A stretch of DNA of 64,000 nucleotides from Kordia zhangzhouensis (GCF_001005305.1 NZ_LBMH01000008.1:1-64000); one strand, 5' to 3'. Shown: positions 20,098 to 29,916, numbered from the stretch's first letter. Notes: generated by a model from the letters alone, not told the origin. Numbers and translations are program-made.

Positions 20098-21136
20098 TGT
20101 GAAAAATTTGTAAAGTGTCCTCTATAATGGAGGTCTTAGTACTTGTTTTTGGGTGAAAATCAGGCGCTTTTATGCCATTTTCAAACCAGACATTCCCTGT
20201 AAAAACACGCGCTTCATCCCACAAGTTTGCATCAATAAAAGTTTGTAAGGTTTGTTTGCCCCCTTCAATAATGACAGATTGTAATTCGTGACGATATAAT
20301 ACATTGCAAACTTGTTGAGCTACATTTTTTGAAAAATCAATCGTTTCAAATACAAGGTTTTCTTTAGAAGAAACTTTTTGTGCTGTCAATACGATAGTTT
20401 TTATTGATTCATCAAAAAGGGAATAGTTTTGTGGAATACGCAAACTTTTGTCTAGTACAACTCGTACAGGGTTATCGCCATACCAATCACGTGTATTTAA
20501 TTTAGGATTGTCTGTAATTGCAGTATGCGTACCTACCAAAATAGCTGCTTCTTCACTACGCCATTTGTGTACAAGTTGGCGCGAATACGTATTGGTAATC
20601 CAATTGGGTTGCACCGGATCTTTTTTTGTACGTATCTTATCAATAAAACCATCTTGTGACATTGCCCACTTTAAAATGATGTATGGGCGCTTGTGTTGGT
20701 GAAACGTAAAAAAACGCTTATTGGAAGCAATACATTCAGATTCCAAAACACCTAAAGTTACTTCACAACCAGAATTTTGAAGCTTAGCAATCCCTTTTCC
20801 AGCAACTTTGGCAAACGGATCTATAGTACCAATCACGACTTTAGGAATTTGATGCTCAATGATGAGGTCGCTACATGGCGGTGTTTTACCAAAATGACTA
20901 CAGGGTTCAAGTGAAACATATATCGTAGCTTCTTTTAGCAACGATTTGTCTTTTACAGAACGAATGGCATTGACTTCCGCATGATGTCCTCCATAAGCAC
21001 TTGTATAACCTTCACCAATAATCACATGATTGTGTACAATTACAGCACCTACAGATGGGTTGGGCATTGCCGCAGGAAGTCCGTTGGCAGCCAATTGCAA
21101 ACAACGTTTCATATAGGTTTCATGTGTTGTTGTCAT
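20090..21136 (-). CDS. ribD: Bifunctional riboflavin biosynthesis deaminase/reductase RibD
   Basis: Two steps of riboflavin synthesis: deamination of the GTP-derived pyrimidine, then reduction of its ribosyl side chain. The N-terminal cytidine-deaminase domain has the zinc site HAEVNAI (about residue 52) and EPCSHFGKTPPC (Cys about 79 and 88). The C-terminal reductase domain has RPYIILKWAMSQDGFI and VIIEGGKQTLQTFI. Length 348 is normal. ATG at 21136 shares its A with the upstream TGA stop; a TTG three bases earlier is less likely. Operon: LEA-type lipoprotein, ribD, HAD phosphatase, EamA transporter. Confidence 0.95.
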   Translation of the reverse strand: MTTTHETYMKRCLQLAANGLPAAMPNPSVGAVIVHNHVIIGEGYTSAYGGHHAEVNAIRSVKDKSLLKEATIYVSLEPCSHFGKTPPCSDLIIEHQIPKVVIGTIDPFAKVAGKGIAKLQNSGCEVTLGVLESECIASNKRFFTFHQHKRPYIILKWAMSQDGFIDKIRTKKDPVQPNWITNTYSRQLVHKWRSEEAAILVGTHTAITDNPKLNTRDWYGDNPVRVVLDKSLRIPQNYSLFDESIKTIVLTAQKVSSKENLVFETIDFSKNVAQQVCNVLYRHELQSVIIEGGKQTLQTFIDANLWDEARVFTGNVWFENGIKAPDFHPKTSTKTSIIEDTLQIFHND

Positions 21137-21597
21137 CAAATTTTGATTGTTATTTCTTGTGATTTTTCTATTTCATAATCATAGGAAAAACCTAATGTAT
21201 GGTAGGTAATAATTCCTTTATATTGAACATTTATCTTTTTAGAAAGTAAACTAGTCAGCAATCCACCAAGAACATCTTGCGCATTTTTCTTAAAAATTTC
21301 TTTAGTAGGGATTTCTACTTTTAACGGAATGCTAAATTCTTTTCGAGCAGGTACATCAAACACTTCTGAGCTCATTTTTGCCACAACCATATCGTTGATA
21401 ATGATATCTATATGTTTACTTTCCAAACTTCCGCCTACATCATTTGGGTTAATGAAAAAAGCATCTGCCGTAAGCACAACGCGATTTAAGTCAGAAGAAA
21501 CTACGTGCATGTTATCTACTTTAACAAACAATGGTTTTTCGCGCACGCTACAACTTATAATCAATAGCAATAGAGGAATTATGAATAGTTTTTTCAT
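21136..21597 (-). CDS. LEA type 2 family lipoprotein
   Basis: A 153-residue lipoprotein with signal and lipobox MKKLFIIPLLLLIISC-S, followed by a WHy/LEA14-like beta domain: VKVDNMHVVSSDLNRVVLTADAFFINPNDVGG. These domains are Ig-like and have no known enzymatic role; in bacteria they are linked to envelope or stress functions. It heads the ribD operon with a 1-base stop/start overlap. Confidence 0.8.
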   Translation of the reverse strand: MKKLFIIPLLLLIISCSVREKPLFVKVDNMHVVSSDLNRVVLTADAFFINPNDVGGSLESKHIDIIINDMVVAKMSSEVFDVPARKEFSIPLKVEIPTKEIFKKNAQDVLGGLLTSLLSKKINVQYKGIITYHTLGFSYDYEIEKSQEITIKI

Positions 21598-21787
21598 GTG
21601 TTGTTAGTGAAAAAAATTAGTGTATTATGCAGTTATCGGTTAAAAATTAAGCGAGTCATATAAAACGAATCTTTCTCTTGCAGAGAACTGTTTTTCAAAG
21701 ATAGTATTTAGACTTCAAATTTCATCCAAAATCAGTATCTTCACGGCATCGCAAAACTACATAATTTCTATCTGAAGCGCATATAAA

Positions 21788-22360
21788 ATGAGTCAAGAAT
21801 TCTATCAAGATCAAACTTTCACACAAATTGATTATACGCAACAGGCATTTCCAAAAGGAGAATATGATCACTGTACTTTCGTAAATTGTAAATTTACGGA
21901 GGTAGATATGGCTGTAACCACTTTTATAGAATGTACTTTTGATACTTGTGATATGACGAATGCAAAAGTAAAAAGCAGTTCTTTTAATGAAGTCATTTTT
22001 GACAGTTGTAAATTGTTGGGCGTTGATTTTAGTTTGTGTAATGCGTTTATGTTTTCTGTTGAATTTGTAGAAACTCAGCTAGAATTGGCTTCTTTTGTAG
22101 AACTATCCATGCCGCAAACAACATTCAAGAATTGTAATATGCGAAATGTAGACTTTACGGCAGCTAATGTAGAGAAATCTATTTTTGACAATTGTGATTT
22201 GAAAGGCGCTATTTTTGATCATACGAATCTTCAAAAAGCAGATTTGTCTTCAGCATTTGATTACACTATTGATCCTGGTACAAACTCAATTAAAAAAGCC
22301 GCTTTCTCACGAAAAGAAATACATGGTTTATTGACTAAATACGATATAAAAATTAGCTAA
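21788..22360 (+). CDS. Pentapeptide-repeat protein (Qnr-like fold)
   Basis: A 190-residue protein built of A(D/N)LXX-type repeats, for example FVNCKFTEVDMAVTTFIECTF and later NCDLKGAIFDHTNLQKADLSS, which fold into a right-handed quadrilateral beta-helix. The length and the non-repeat C-terminal KKAAFSRKEIHGLLTKYDIKI resemble the Qnr/McbG/MfpA group that mimics DNA and protects gyrase. Many chromosomal relatives have no shown activity, so drug protection is not claimed. Single gene, downstream of a TATCTTCA weak -7 element at about 21740. Confidence 0.88.
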   Translation: MSQEFYQDQTFTQIDYTQQAFPKGEYDHCTFVNCKFTEVDMAVTTFIECTFDTCDMTNAKVKSSSFNEVIFDSCKLLGVDFSLCNAFMFSVEFVETQLELASFVELSMPQTTFKNCNMRNVDFTAANVEKSIFDNCDLKGAIFDHTNLQKADLSSAFDYTIDPGTNSIKKAAFSRKEIHGLLTKYDIKIS

Positions 22361-22440
22361 TTTGCAAAGCAAAGTATAAAAATGGTCTGTCTTTGCACTC
22401 AAAATTTTGACTGATAATTAACGAGAAAAAAGAATTAGGT

Positions 22441-22917
22441 ATGACGATTAGGAAAATACAACCCGACGACAACGCAGCGGTTGCTACTTGTATCCGTAAG
22501 GCTATTACAGAGTTTGGAGTCCCCACTACAGGAACTGCGTACGAAGATCCAGAAACAGATGCGATGTATGAAGCGTACCAGGGAGCACGAGAAATTTATT
22601 ATGTTATTGAAGAAAATGGAGAAGTGGTTGGAGGAGCAGGAATCAAAAAGCTTCATAACAATACTGATAATGTATGTGAGTTGCAAAAAATGTATTTTTT
22701 AGCCAAAATCAGAGGAAAAGGGTATGGAAAACAATTATTTGCAAAATGCCTAGATGCTGCAAAAGAATTTGGGTATAGTCAATGTTATATTGAAACAACT
22801 CCGCAATTTAAAGCGGCAATCCATATATATGAGTCGTTTGGTTTTGAGCACTTGGAAAAGCCTTTAGGAAATACAGGACACTATTCTTGTGATATTTGGA
22901 TGCTAAAAACGTTGTAA
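22441..22917 (+). CDS. GNAT N-acetyltransferase
   Basis: A 158-residue GNAT enzyme. The acetyl-CoA loop is in LAKIRGKGYGKQLFAKCLDAAKEFG (about residues 88-112), preceded by the beta-strand CELQKMYF and followed by the Tyr-containing AIHIYESFGFEHLEKPLGNTGHYSC. The acceptor is not predictable. It precedes prmC by 48 bp on the same strand. Confidence 0.9.
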   Translation: MTIRKIQPDDNAAVATCIRKAITEFGVPTTGTAYEDPETDAMYEAYQGAREIYYVIEENGEVVGGAGIKKLHNNTDNVCELQKMYFLAKIRGKGYGKQLFAKCLDAAKEFGYSQCYIETTPQFKAAIHIYESFGFEHLEKPLGNTGHYSCDIWMLKTL

Positions 22918-22964
22918 ATAAGTGTATGTTCATTAATAATATAGCACGCTAATACCCAAAATAT

Positions 22965-23834
22965 TTGAGACTAAAAGATATACAAGATATTTTTCACGAA
23001 GAGTTAGACAAACTGTACGGTACAGATGAGGTAAATAGTTTTTTCTTTATGCTTACAGAAGCCTATTTTGATGTTGATCGTTTTGCGTTGGTGATAGATC
23101 CAGAGTATGTAATTAATAAAGAACATGAAACATCTATGTTTGCAGCGTTGAGCGAACTCAAACTTGAAAAACCAATACAACACATATTAGGAAAAGCACA
23201 TTTTTTTGGGTTAGAATTCCATGTAAATGAACATACATTGATTCCACGTCCTGAAACCGAAGAGCTGGTACAATGGATATTGGAGGAGGTTTCTAAAAAT
23301 CCTCAACGAGAAACGCTACGTATTCTCGATATTGGGACAGGAAGCGGTTGTATACCCATCGCATTAAAAAAACATTTGCCCAATGCTTCTGTGTATGCTA
23401 TTGACATTTCTGCGGAAGCGCTAAAAGTAGCCAAAAACAATGCAAAAACGAATACCATAATTATCAATTTTGAGAAAGCAGATGTTTTGTCATTGAATGA
23501 TTTGAATGTGTTTGAGGAAGATATGTTATTTGACATTATTGTATCTAACCCGCCATATGTAAGGAATCTTGAAAAAGCTAGTATGCGAAAGAATGTTTTG
23601 GCATACGAACCAGATACTGCATTATTTGTTTCAGATGAGAATCCTTTAGTTTTTTATGATAAAATTGCTAATCTTGCTCAAAAGCACTTGACGTTACATG
23701 GTAGTTTATACTTTGAAATCAACCAATATTTAGGAAACGAAATGTCTCAATTGTTAGCAGCAAAGCAATTTCGAAATATTGTTTTGCGACAAGATATTTT
23801 TGGTGTTGATCGGATGATGCACTGTACCAAATAA
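22965..23834 (+). CDS. prmC: Release factor glutamine methyltransferase
   Basis: Methylates the Gln of the GGQ motif in RF1 and RF2. The 289-residue protein has an N-terminal helical domain, the SAM site LDIGTGSGCIPIALKK near residue 120 and the catalytic NPPY in IVSNPPYVRN near 193; RPETEELVQW before it is family-typical. The start is a TTG at 22965 (LRLKDIQDIFHEEL), with no suitable ATG nearer the conserved N-terminus. It is not beside prfA here. Confidence 0.95.
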   Translation: MRLKDIQDIFHEELDKLYGTDEVNSFFFMLTEAYFDVDRFALVIDPEYVINKEHETSMFAALSELKLEKPIQHILGKAHFFGLEFHVNEHTLIPRPETEELVQWILEEVSKNPQRETLRILDIGTGSGCIPIALKKHLPNASVYAIDISAEALKVAKNNAKTNTIIINFEKADVLSLNDLNVFEEDMLFDIIVSNPPYVRNLEKASMRKNVLAYEPDTALFVSDENPLVFYDKIANLAQKHLTLHGSLYFEINQYLGNEMSQLLAAKQFRNIVLRQDIFGVDRMMHCTK

Positions 23835-23882
23835 AGCGATTGGACCATATAAAAGTTTGATCGTCTAAAATTTTTAGAACGA

Positions 23883-24461
23883 ATGAAAAGTATCGCTATT
23901 TATTGCGGAAGTAGTCTTGGTAATGACAAAAAGATTGTAGCAGACGCGCATGCCTTAGGAATAGCACTCGCTAAAGAAAATATTACAATGATTTATGGTG
24001 GTTCTCAAATTGGAATTATGGGAACAGTAGCCAACGCAGTCTTAGAATATGGAGGAAACGTAATTGGTGTAATTCCACACTTTCTTAAGCGAAAGGAAGT
24101 GGTACATACCAATTTAACTCAACTATATACTACGGAAACTATGGTTGAGCGCAAGCTAAAAATGATTGAACTCGCAGAAGGATTTATTGCGCTTCCAGGC
24201 GGATTTGGCACCATGGAAGAACTCTTTGAGGTTATTACGGCTTTGCAATTAGGAAAAATGCCTCATCCCGTAGCAATCTTAAATAGCAATGGATATTATG
24301 ACGATTTGATTTCGATGATGCAAACTATGATGCAAAAACAGTTACTTAAAGAAGAAAACTATCGTATGTTAATCATTGAGCAACATATAGAAACTTTGTT
24401 GGAGCGTATGCGAGCATTTGTTCCAAAAGTAACACCAAAGTGGATAGATAGTAAGGAATAA
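23883..24461 (+). CDS. LOG-family (TIGR00730) nucleotide phosphoribohydrolase
   Basis: A 192-residue Rossmann-fold protein with the signature PGGFGTMEELFE at residues 105-116 and MIYGGSQIGIMGTVANAV near 36. LOG proteins release the base from nucleoside monophosphates (cytokinin ribotides in plants; often AMP in bacteria). It lies 48 bp after prmC and converges head-on with a lipoprotein-like gene whose stop lies 1 bp away. Confidence 0.9.
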   Translation: MKSIAIYCGSSLGNDKKIVADAHALGIALAKENITMIYGGSQIGIMGTVANAVLEYGGNVIGVIPHFLKRKEVVHTNLTQLYTTETMVERKLKMIELAEGFIALPGGFGTMEELFEVITALQLGKMPHPVAILNSNGYYDDLISMMQTMMQKQLLKEENYRMLIIEQHIETLLERMRAFVPKVTPKWIDSKE

Positions 24462-24971
24462 TTATTTTTCTTCTTTTTGTATGTTTCTTAAAATAATAAG
24501 AGCGTACTTCTCGTCGATAACAATTGCTTCCAATTTTGAACGATATACTATTTCTTTATGCTTAAATAGTAGCTTGCCTGTTAGCCCTTTTATAGGACCA
24601 CTTGTTTGATCATTATAAGAAAAATCAACATATTCAATTGCGTTCCAAATAATTCCGTACTCTTTTCCTTTTTCTTTTAATTCATCAAGTTCATCAACTA
24701 CTTTTTTACGATATTTTTCAATATCCATTTGTTGTACTTGTTGTGTCACTTCATTATTAGTAGAATCTAACTTTTTTGAAACAAACTCTTTTAGTTTCTC
24801 AATGGTTATAAAACTATGGATGAATTCTTTATCAGAAATATGGTCTAGCTGTTTTAAGATAGGCATCGCATTTTTACCAACATCTTCTGCTTTTTCACTA
24901 AGCGTTAGATTTTGACTATATGTTGTAAATGTTACAATGACTAATACATAAAAGAAGAATAGTTTTTTCAT
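24462..24971 (-). CDS. Exported protein of a three-member tandem family (A)
   Basis: A 169-residue protein with signal peptide MKKLFFFYVLVIVTFTTYSQ and no lipobox. It shares a layout with the next two genes: VGKNAMPILKQLDHISDKEF near residue 32, an FI(S/T)xEELxxFV helix (SFITIEKLKEFVSK) and an I-x-WNAIE(Y/F) strand (IIWNAIEYVDFSYND) near 108. This shared pattern shows an ancient tandem duplication. I recognise no catalytic motif or named domain. Third gene of the tandem set; spacing to gene B is 56 bp. Confidence 0.75.
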   Translation of the reverse strand: MKKLFFFYVLVIVTFTTYSQNLTLSEKAEDVGKNAMPILKQLDHISDKEFIHSFITIEKLKEFVSKKLDSTNNEVTQQVQQMDIEKYRKKVVDELDELKEKGKEYGIIWNAIEYVDFSYNDQTSGPIKGLTGKLLFKHKEIVYRSKLEAIVIDEKYALIILRNIQKEEK

Positions 24972-25027
24972 GAGTTGTTTGTTTTTAGCTTCGTTATTTT
25001 GTGAATAAAGGTGTTATCACAAACAGT

Positions 25028-25525
25028 TTACTCTGTTGCTTGCAATCCTCCTACACCTAGTAAGCCTGATACTGTAAGGTCTGTAATCCAGTAAACTTCT
25101 AGTTCAAATTGTTTTTTGTTGTGTAAAAAATGTATAGTACCGTGATTTAAGGTCATACTTCGGTTTCGAGTCGTTTTGTAATCGTACTTTTCAAACGCTG
25201 TATTTTTCCAACCAATGGAATTATCTTTAGCATCTTGTTTCAAAAAAGAGTAGATGCTATCAATGTCTTGATAGTATTGCTCTGCGGATATTTCTGCAAG
25301 TTGCGGAATGAGTTTTTCGCCTTCTTTTGTATTTTGAATCATTTTTAAAAGTTCTTCATACGATATAAAAAGCGAACGAAATTTTTCAGCAGGCAAAGTA
25401 TCTAGTGTCTGTATCGTTTCAAAAACATGTTTCCCCACATTGGGATGCGAAACATATGCGGAGTCACACGAACAGCAAATACTAAAAATGCTTAAACTAA
25501 TGATAAAGCTATAAATCTGTTTCAT
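25028..25525 (-). CDS. Lipoprotein of the tandem family (B)
   Basis: A 165-residue lipoprotein (MKQIYSFIISLSIFSICCSC). It shares VGKHVFETIQTLDTLPAEKF, LFISYEELLKMIQ and SIGWKNTAFEKYDY with its two neighbours. The C-terminal part (HFLHNKKQFELEVYWITDL) ends in a hydrophobic glycine-rich tail. Function unknown. It lies 12 bp downstream of gene C, so these two are clearly one transcript. Confidence 0.75.
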   Translation of the reverse strand: MKQIYSFIISLSIFSICCSCDSAYVSHPNVGKHVFETIQTLDTLPAEKFRSLFISYEELLKMIQNTKEGEKLIPQLAEISAEQYYQDIDSIYSFLKQDAKDNSIGWKNTAFEKYDYKTTRNRSMTLNHGTIHFLHNKKQFELEVYWITDLTVSGLLGVGGLQATE

Positions 25526-25537
25526 TAAGCTAAAAAA

Positions 25538-26032
25538 TTATGGTTTTTGAACAGGTTCAAAGTTGGAAAAGTTAAACAATCGTTGTTTGCCATCATACAT
25601 AAGAGAAATAATGTTTGCTACATATTCTTTTTTATTATGAGTAAACACAACGTACCCATCATGAAAATTAAAACCTTCATGTAGCTTCGTTTGATACATG
25701 TACTCTTTGAACTCAATAGCGTTCCAATCAATCGCATACGTTTCTCCAGTTTCTTTAATCATTTGGTACGATAACTCCAAACGTGTGTTATGTGTTTCTG
25801 GTGAAACCTTCATAATAGCATTTCGAAAGGTTTCTGCAACAACAGTATCTTTTACAAACTCACGTAATTCTTCTAACGAAATAAAGTATTTATTAAATTC
25901 TTCTTGAGAAATGGTCTCCATGTTTTGTAACAGTTCAAATGTATGTTTACCAACCAATTGTACTGTTGTAGGCTTTTTAGAAGTACAGGAAATGATACAA
26001 GTTAGAATAAAAATAAAAATCGCTTTTTTCAT
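25538..26032 (-). CDS. Lipoprotein of the tandem family (C)
   Basis: A 164-residue lipoprotein with MKKAIFIFILTCIISC and lipobox Cys at 16. It has the clearest copy of the shared motifs: VGKHTFELLQNMETISQEEF, YFISLEELREFVKD and AIDWNAIEFKEYMYQ, then FTHNKKEYVANII. First gene of the three-gene set. No domain recognised; the fold may be alpha/beta with a two-strand C-terminal hairpin. Confidence 0.75.
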   Translation of the reverse strand: MKKAIFIFILTCIISCTSKKPTTVQLVGKHTFELLQNMETISQEEFNKYFISLEELREFVKDTVVAETFRNAIMKVSPETHNTRLELSYQMIKETGETYAIDWNAIEFKEYMYQTKLHEGFNFHDGYVVFTHNKKEYVANIISLMYDGKQRLFNFSNFEPVQKP

Positions 26033-26177
26033 AAATCAGGCGTCTAATGAACTGCTAAAATACAGCTTTAATTAGGAACTTAAGTTTCAAACACTTGTAA
26101 ATCGTTAAACACGCAATAAACAAAACCTCTATAAAGTGATTCATCTTTTTTTCGAGAACACCTACTAGTGTTATAAA

Positions 26178-28718
26178 TTACAAGGTTGGTATCGTTTTTT
26201 CTCGAATTCCATTCAAGGTTTTAAATGCCAAATCGTCTATAGTATCGGCATCAGTTTCAAAAGTAATGGTCATGGTTTCATTTGGCAATACATCAAAGAA
26301 ATTATCTGAAAAATGGCCTTTGGTTTTGGTATAGAAAAACACGTCTTTTTGTAGCGTTTTAGAGGAAATTTCAATGGAAAAGCCTCCTTCAATTTTAGTA
26401 ACTTTTGTAGAGATATCTTCTTTAGGTAAATTCAACTCTTTAGGTTTGGCTACATAAAACAATGACGTTAAACTCCAATTTGAGTTAGTACTTGCAGCAT
26501 CTGTACTGAGTTGAGGCGAAGTAAAAACAGCTTTCATCACGTACTCGCTTGGATGGGCTTTACTATTAGAAACAGGTGTGCGAGCAATTAACGTACTCGA
26601 ATTAGCTGGTATTGTTACTTTTTGTTGTACGTTGTGAATGTTAGTTCCGTTAAAATCTATAAAGTTGAGAAAAAAATCACCTTCTATTGGTTGTAATTTA
26701 TCAGAAACAATATACGTTTGGATGGTATCATTTTCTACCACGGAAGAGATTAGTACATCTTCAAAGGAACGTTTTGCTTTGTAATGTAGTGCTTTCCAAT
26801 TGCCAAAAAAGTCAATGCTCGACCATGAAACCACTGGCCAGCAATCGTTTAATTGCCAATATAAACTTCCCATGCAATACGGCATGGCTCTACGTTGTGC
26901 TTCCATCCCCATCGTCATTCCTTTGGCTTGTGTTAACTGACTCATATATACATAATCATCACCTGAAGTGGGTACAGGATAATCACGTTCCATATACTCA
27001 CGTATCAACTTGAATCCTCTTGGATGTTTTTGATGTGTGATGTAACTATCATGATTAATGCTGATGGAGTCTTCTTCTGTAAAGTACCGAATGGCTTCAT
27101 ACGAAGGGAACGATTGAAACCCAAACTCACTCATAAAACGAGGGACTTTTTCTTCAAAACGTTCAAATGGTAAGGCATCGTGCCAAACACCCCAATCATG
27201 TGCATCTCCTTCAAATTGAAATAAAGGATTTCCTCGTCCATATTCGGGAGAACTTTCCCAATAGGAAATTTCAGAGTCGAAGTTTTTGACTGTATTGGGT
27301 AAAATGCTGTCAAATACAGCTAAATAGCTATCCCATATTTCTTTTTTTTGCGGTTCGGTTTTATCGGTTTGCCAGCCCCAACGATGCCACGCTTCACGGT
27401 TTTCATTATTCCCACACCAAAGCGCTAGTGATGCATGGTTGCGCAGTCGTGTAACTTGATGTTCAGCTTCGTGTTGTATATTTTTTAGAAAATCTGTATC
27501 GCCAGGATACATGGCACATGCAAACATAAAATCTTGCCACACAAGAATTCCTTTTTCATCACACAATTCATAAAAAATATCACGTTCATAAATCCCGCCA
27601 CCCCAAACACGTAGCATGTTCATGTTAGCATCTACAACATCATTTAACAAGTTCTCGTAATGCGTGTTTGTTACTTTATCTTGCAAGCTGTGTTGTGGAA
27701 TGTAATTAGCTCCTTTCATAAAAACAGGAACCCCATTTAGTTCAAAATAAAAGGTTTCTCCTTGCGCATCTTTTTTACGAATTAATTCAATGGTTCGCAA
27801 CCCAATTTTAGCTTGTTGTTGTGCCTTGAGGTCGTTTCCTTCTTTCAGTGTAATATCAAACGTATATAAATACGGCTCGCCCAAATTATGCGTCCACCAT
27901 CGTTTCGGATTTTTAATCTCTACTTCTGTAGTATACGTATGCGTACCTTCTTGAACGGCTGCAATAACACGCTGAGTGGTATTTTCGGTTTTTACTTCAA
28001 AGGTAGTTTCTTCAATAGCTCTATCAGCAGTAATGGTATATGCTACGGAAAGGACAGCTAGTGAATCGGTTATTTTTTTCTGAGAGAAATATACATCTTC
28101 AAGTTTCATGGTATTCCATGAAGTAATTTTTACAGGTTTCCAAATTCCTGAAGTGTTTAGGGTAGGACCCCAATCCCAACCGTATTGAAATTGTGCTTTT
28201 CGTGTAAATACACGCGGTCCAGGAGGCAATACATAATCAAGTTTTGCTGCTTCGGGAGTTTCATGTGTACTGGTTTTTTCAAAAGCTATGCGTAGGGTGT
28301 TTTGTTCTTTTACCCGATTTTTAATAGTAAATGTCCAAGTGCGAAACGCATTATTTGTTTGTCCAAGCAAAGAATCGTTAAGGTAGATAGTTGCATACGT
28401 ATCCAAGCCTTCAAATGTAATTTCTATATGGTCTTTATTTCGTGTTTCTTCTTTAAGAGCAAATGTAGTTTGGTATTCCCAGTTTTTCTTTGGAACCCAT
28501 TGTACAATCAATTCATTGGAAGCTACAAACGGGTTCGGAATTTTTTTATGAGTTAATAAATCTGAATATACATTTCCTGGCACCGAAGCTGTCAACCAAG
28601 TAGTATCTGTGTCTTGTTTGAATTGCCAATTCTCGTGAAGATGTAACGTTGTAGGTCGGTCATCTTTTGAGCAACTTATGAATAACCATATACAAGCTAG
28701 ATAAAAATATTTATTCAT
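26178..28718 (-). CDS. GH2-family beta-mannosidase, lipoprotein
   Basis: An exported exo-beta-mannosidase that removes the core beta-1,4-mannose of N-glycans or mannans. Lipoprotein signal MNKYFYLACIWLFISC; N-terminal GH2 sugar-binding domain with FKQDTDTTWLTASVPGNVYSDLL; catalytic TIM barrel with acid/base Glu in WCGNNENREAW (about residue 439) and nucleophile Glu in MSEFGFQSFPS (about 531). GNNE rather than the galactosidase motif points to mannosidase. ATG at 28718 overlaps the PNGase F gene by 8 bp, so they form an operon (cutC, PNGase F, GH2). Confidence 0.92.
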   Translation of the reverse strand: MNKYFYLACIWLFISCSKDDRPTTLHLHENWQFKQDTDTTWLTASVPGNVYSDLLTHKKIPNPFVASNELIVQWVPKKNWEYQTTFALKEETRNKDHIEITFEGLDTYATIYLNDSLLGQTNNAFRTWTFTIKNRVKEQNTLRIAFEKTSTHETPEAAKLDYVLPPGPRVFTRKAQFQYGWDWGPTLNTSGIWKPVKITSWNTMKLEDVYFSQKKITDSLAVLSVAYTITADRAIEETTFEVKTENTTQRVIAAVQEGTHTYTTEVEIKNPKRWWTHNLGEPYLYTFDITLKEGNDLKAQQQAKIGLRTIELIRKKDAQGETFYFELNGVPVFMKGANYIPQHSLQDKVTNTHYENLLNDVVDANMNMLRVWGGGIYERDIFYELCDEKGILVWQDFMFACAMYPGDTDFLKNIQHEAEHQVTRLRNHASLALWCGNNENREAWHRWGWQTDKTEPQKKEIWDSYLAVFDSILPNTVKNFDSEISYWESSPEYGRGNPLFQFEGDAHDWGVWHDALPFERFEEKVPRFMSEFGFQSFPSYEAIRYFTEEDSISINHDSYITHQKHPRGFKLIREYMERDYPVPTSGDDYVYMSQLTQAKGMTMGMEAQRRAMPYCMGSLYWQLNDCWPVVSWSSIDFFGNWKALHYKAKRSFEDVLISSVVENDTIQTYIVSDKLQPIEGDFFLNFIDFNGTNIHNVQQKVTIPANSSTLIARTPVSNSKAHPSEYVMKAVFTSPQLSTDAASTNSNWSLTSLFYVAKPKELNLPKEDISTKVTKIEGGFSIEISSKTLQKDVFFYTKTKGHFSDNFFDVLPNETMTITFETDADTIDDLAFKTLNGIREKTIPTL

Positions 28719-29916
28719 GATCGTAAACAATATATGCGGAAACCATCCAATAATTCATTTCTCCTTCTTTAGCTTCTTGAGCTTCGGGAATGCTTATAGA
28801 TACTGTATGTTTTCCTGTTGAGATATTTTTTAATGGAATACGTATAGGAGCAACGTCGCTTCCTGGACACCAATTAGAGCGAGATAGATCAGAAGAGGCA
28901 ATTTTTTCACAATCGTCTACATCGTCATAAAATTCATTGGCTTTCCAAGTGCCCGAAGTAGGGTTGAAGCGTCTAAAACTAGCACAATCGTCACGCCAAG
29001 GAATAAATGATTTAATAACGGTATCATTTAAACGAATTATATTTTCTTTCTGAACAAATTCGTCTCCCGTAGCATGCCCACCATGACCTGTGGTCATATA
29101 ATACAGTCGGACATTGGTGGCTTGTTTAGGTAATTCAAATTCTACTTGCAAATCAGATCGGGAAAACTCGTCATACAACTTTTGACCAGAAGCATATTTT
29201 GTTGTATTTAGTAATGGAAGTACAGTTGATTGTTTTTTTTCATGTAGCGGAATCTCACTTTCGTCAAAGTGAAGTGTCGCTGTAAGTTTGTATCCTTCTT
29301 TTGTCCATGTATCAATAAAAACACCTACATAAATTTCGTCTTCTAGCAACGGCAGCAAATGTGTGATGTTTTGTGACCAAGAAACGTTTGTTTCCCACTT
29401 TGGGATGTACACAGGTTTTCTGCTTTTTACACGTTCGTCATTGGTAAAATGTCCCACACCAAAAGGAGTCATAAAACGAAGCAATTCAACAGTAGGTTGA
29501 TATTGTAAGCGATCCTTTTCATAGTAGGTTACCATTGGATACATTACTTTAAGACTATCCAGATTAAATTTCCCTGTTTCAAAGTCAATCAAACTAAGAT
29601 TGGAAGTTTTGGGAATGACAAATAGTGAACCCGATTTATCCCAAGGGTCACCATTGGACGTGAGTGTCATGTCAACAGTGACAGTTGCTTGTTTTTCATA
29701 AGTAGGGACTTTTATCTTTTTGACTAATACACGTCCCGCATCTAATCGTAAAATGTCGTTTTGGGTACTAGGATTTTCTTTAAAAGCCATGTCAAAATGA
29801 AGATGTTCATCCTCAAATACTACGATAGAAGTATCTCCAATAGTTTTTAATTCTTTATCTGCACAAGCAGTACACATGAGATATAAAAAAATAGATATGT
29901 ACGTGAAATTTTTCAT
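28711..29916 (-). CDS. Peptide-N-glycosidase F family enzyme, lipoprotein
   Basis: Cuts the bond between Asn and the first GlcNAc of N-glycoproteins, leaving Asp. The 401-residue lipoprotein (signal ending LMCTAC) has both PNGase F jelly-roll domains: N-terminal TSNGDPWDKSGSLFV (Asp90-Asp93 region) and PFGVGHF, then C-terminal TTGHGGHATGDEFVQKEN, IPWRDDCASFRRFNP, SSDLSRSNWCPGSD and HTVSISIPEAQ, nearly identical in pattern to Elizabethkingia PNGase F. It overlaps cutC by 4 bp upstream and the GH2 gene by 8 bp downstream. Confidence 0.92.
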   Translation of the reverse strand: MKNFTYISIFLYLMCTACADKELKTIGDTSIVVFEDEHLHFDMAFKENPSTQNDILRLDAGRVLVKKIKVPTYEKQATVTVDMTLTSNGDPWDKSGSLFVIPKTSNLSLIDFETGKFNLDSLKVMYPMVTYYEKDRLQYQPTVELLRFMTPFGVGHFTNDERVKSRKPVYIPKWETNVSWSQNITHLLPLLEDEIYVGVFIDTWTKEGYKLTATLHFDESEIPLHEKKQSTVLPLLNTTKYASGQKLYDEFSRSDLQVEFELPKQATNVRLYYMTTGHGGHATGDEFVQKENIIRLNDTVIKSFIPWRDDCASFRRFNPTSGTWKANEFYDDVDDCEKIASSDLSRSNWCPGSDVAPIRIPLKNISTGKHTVSISIPEAQEAKEGEMNYWMVSAYIVYDHE

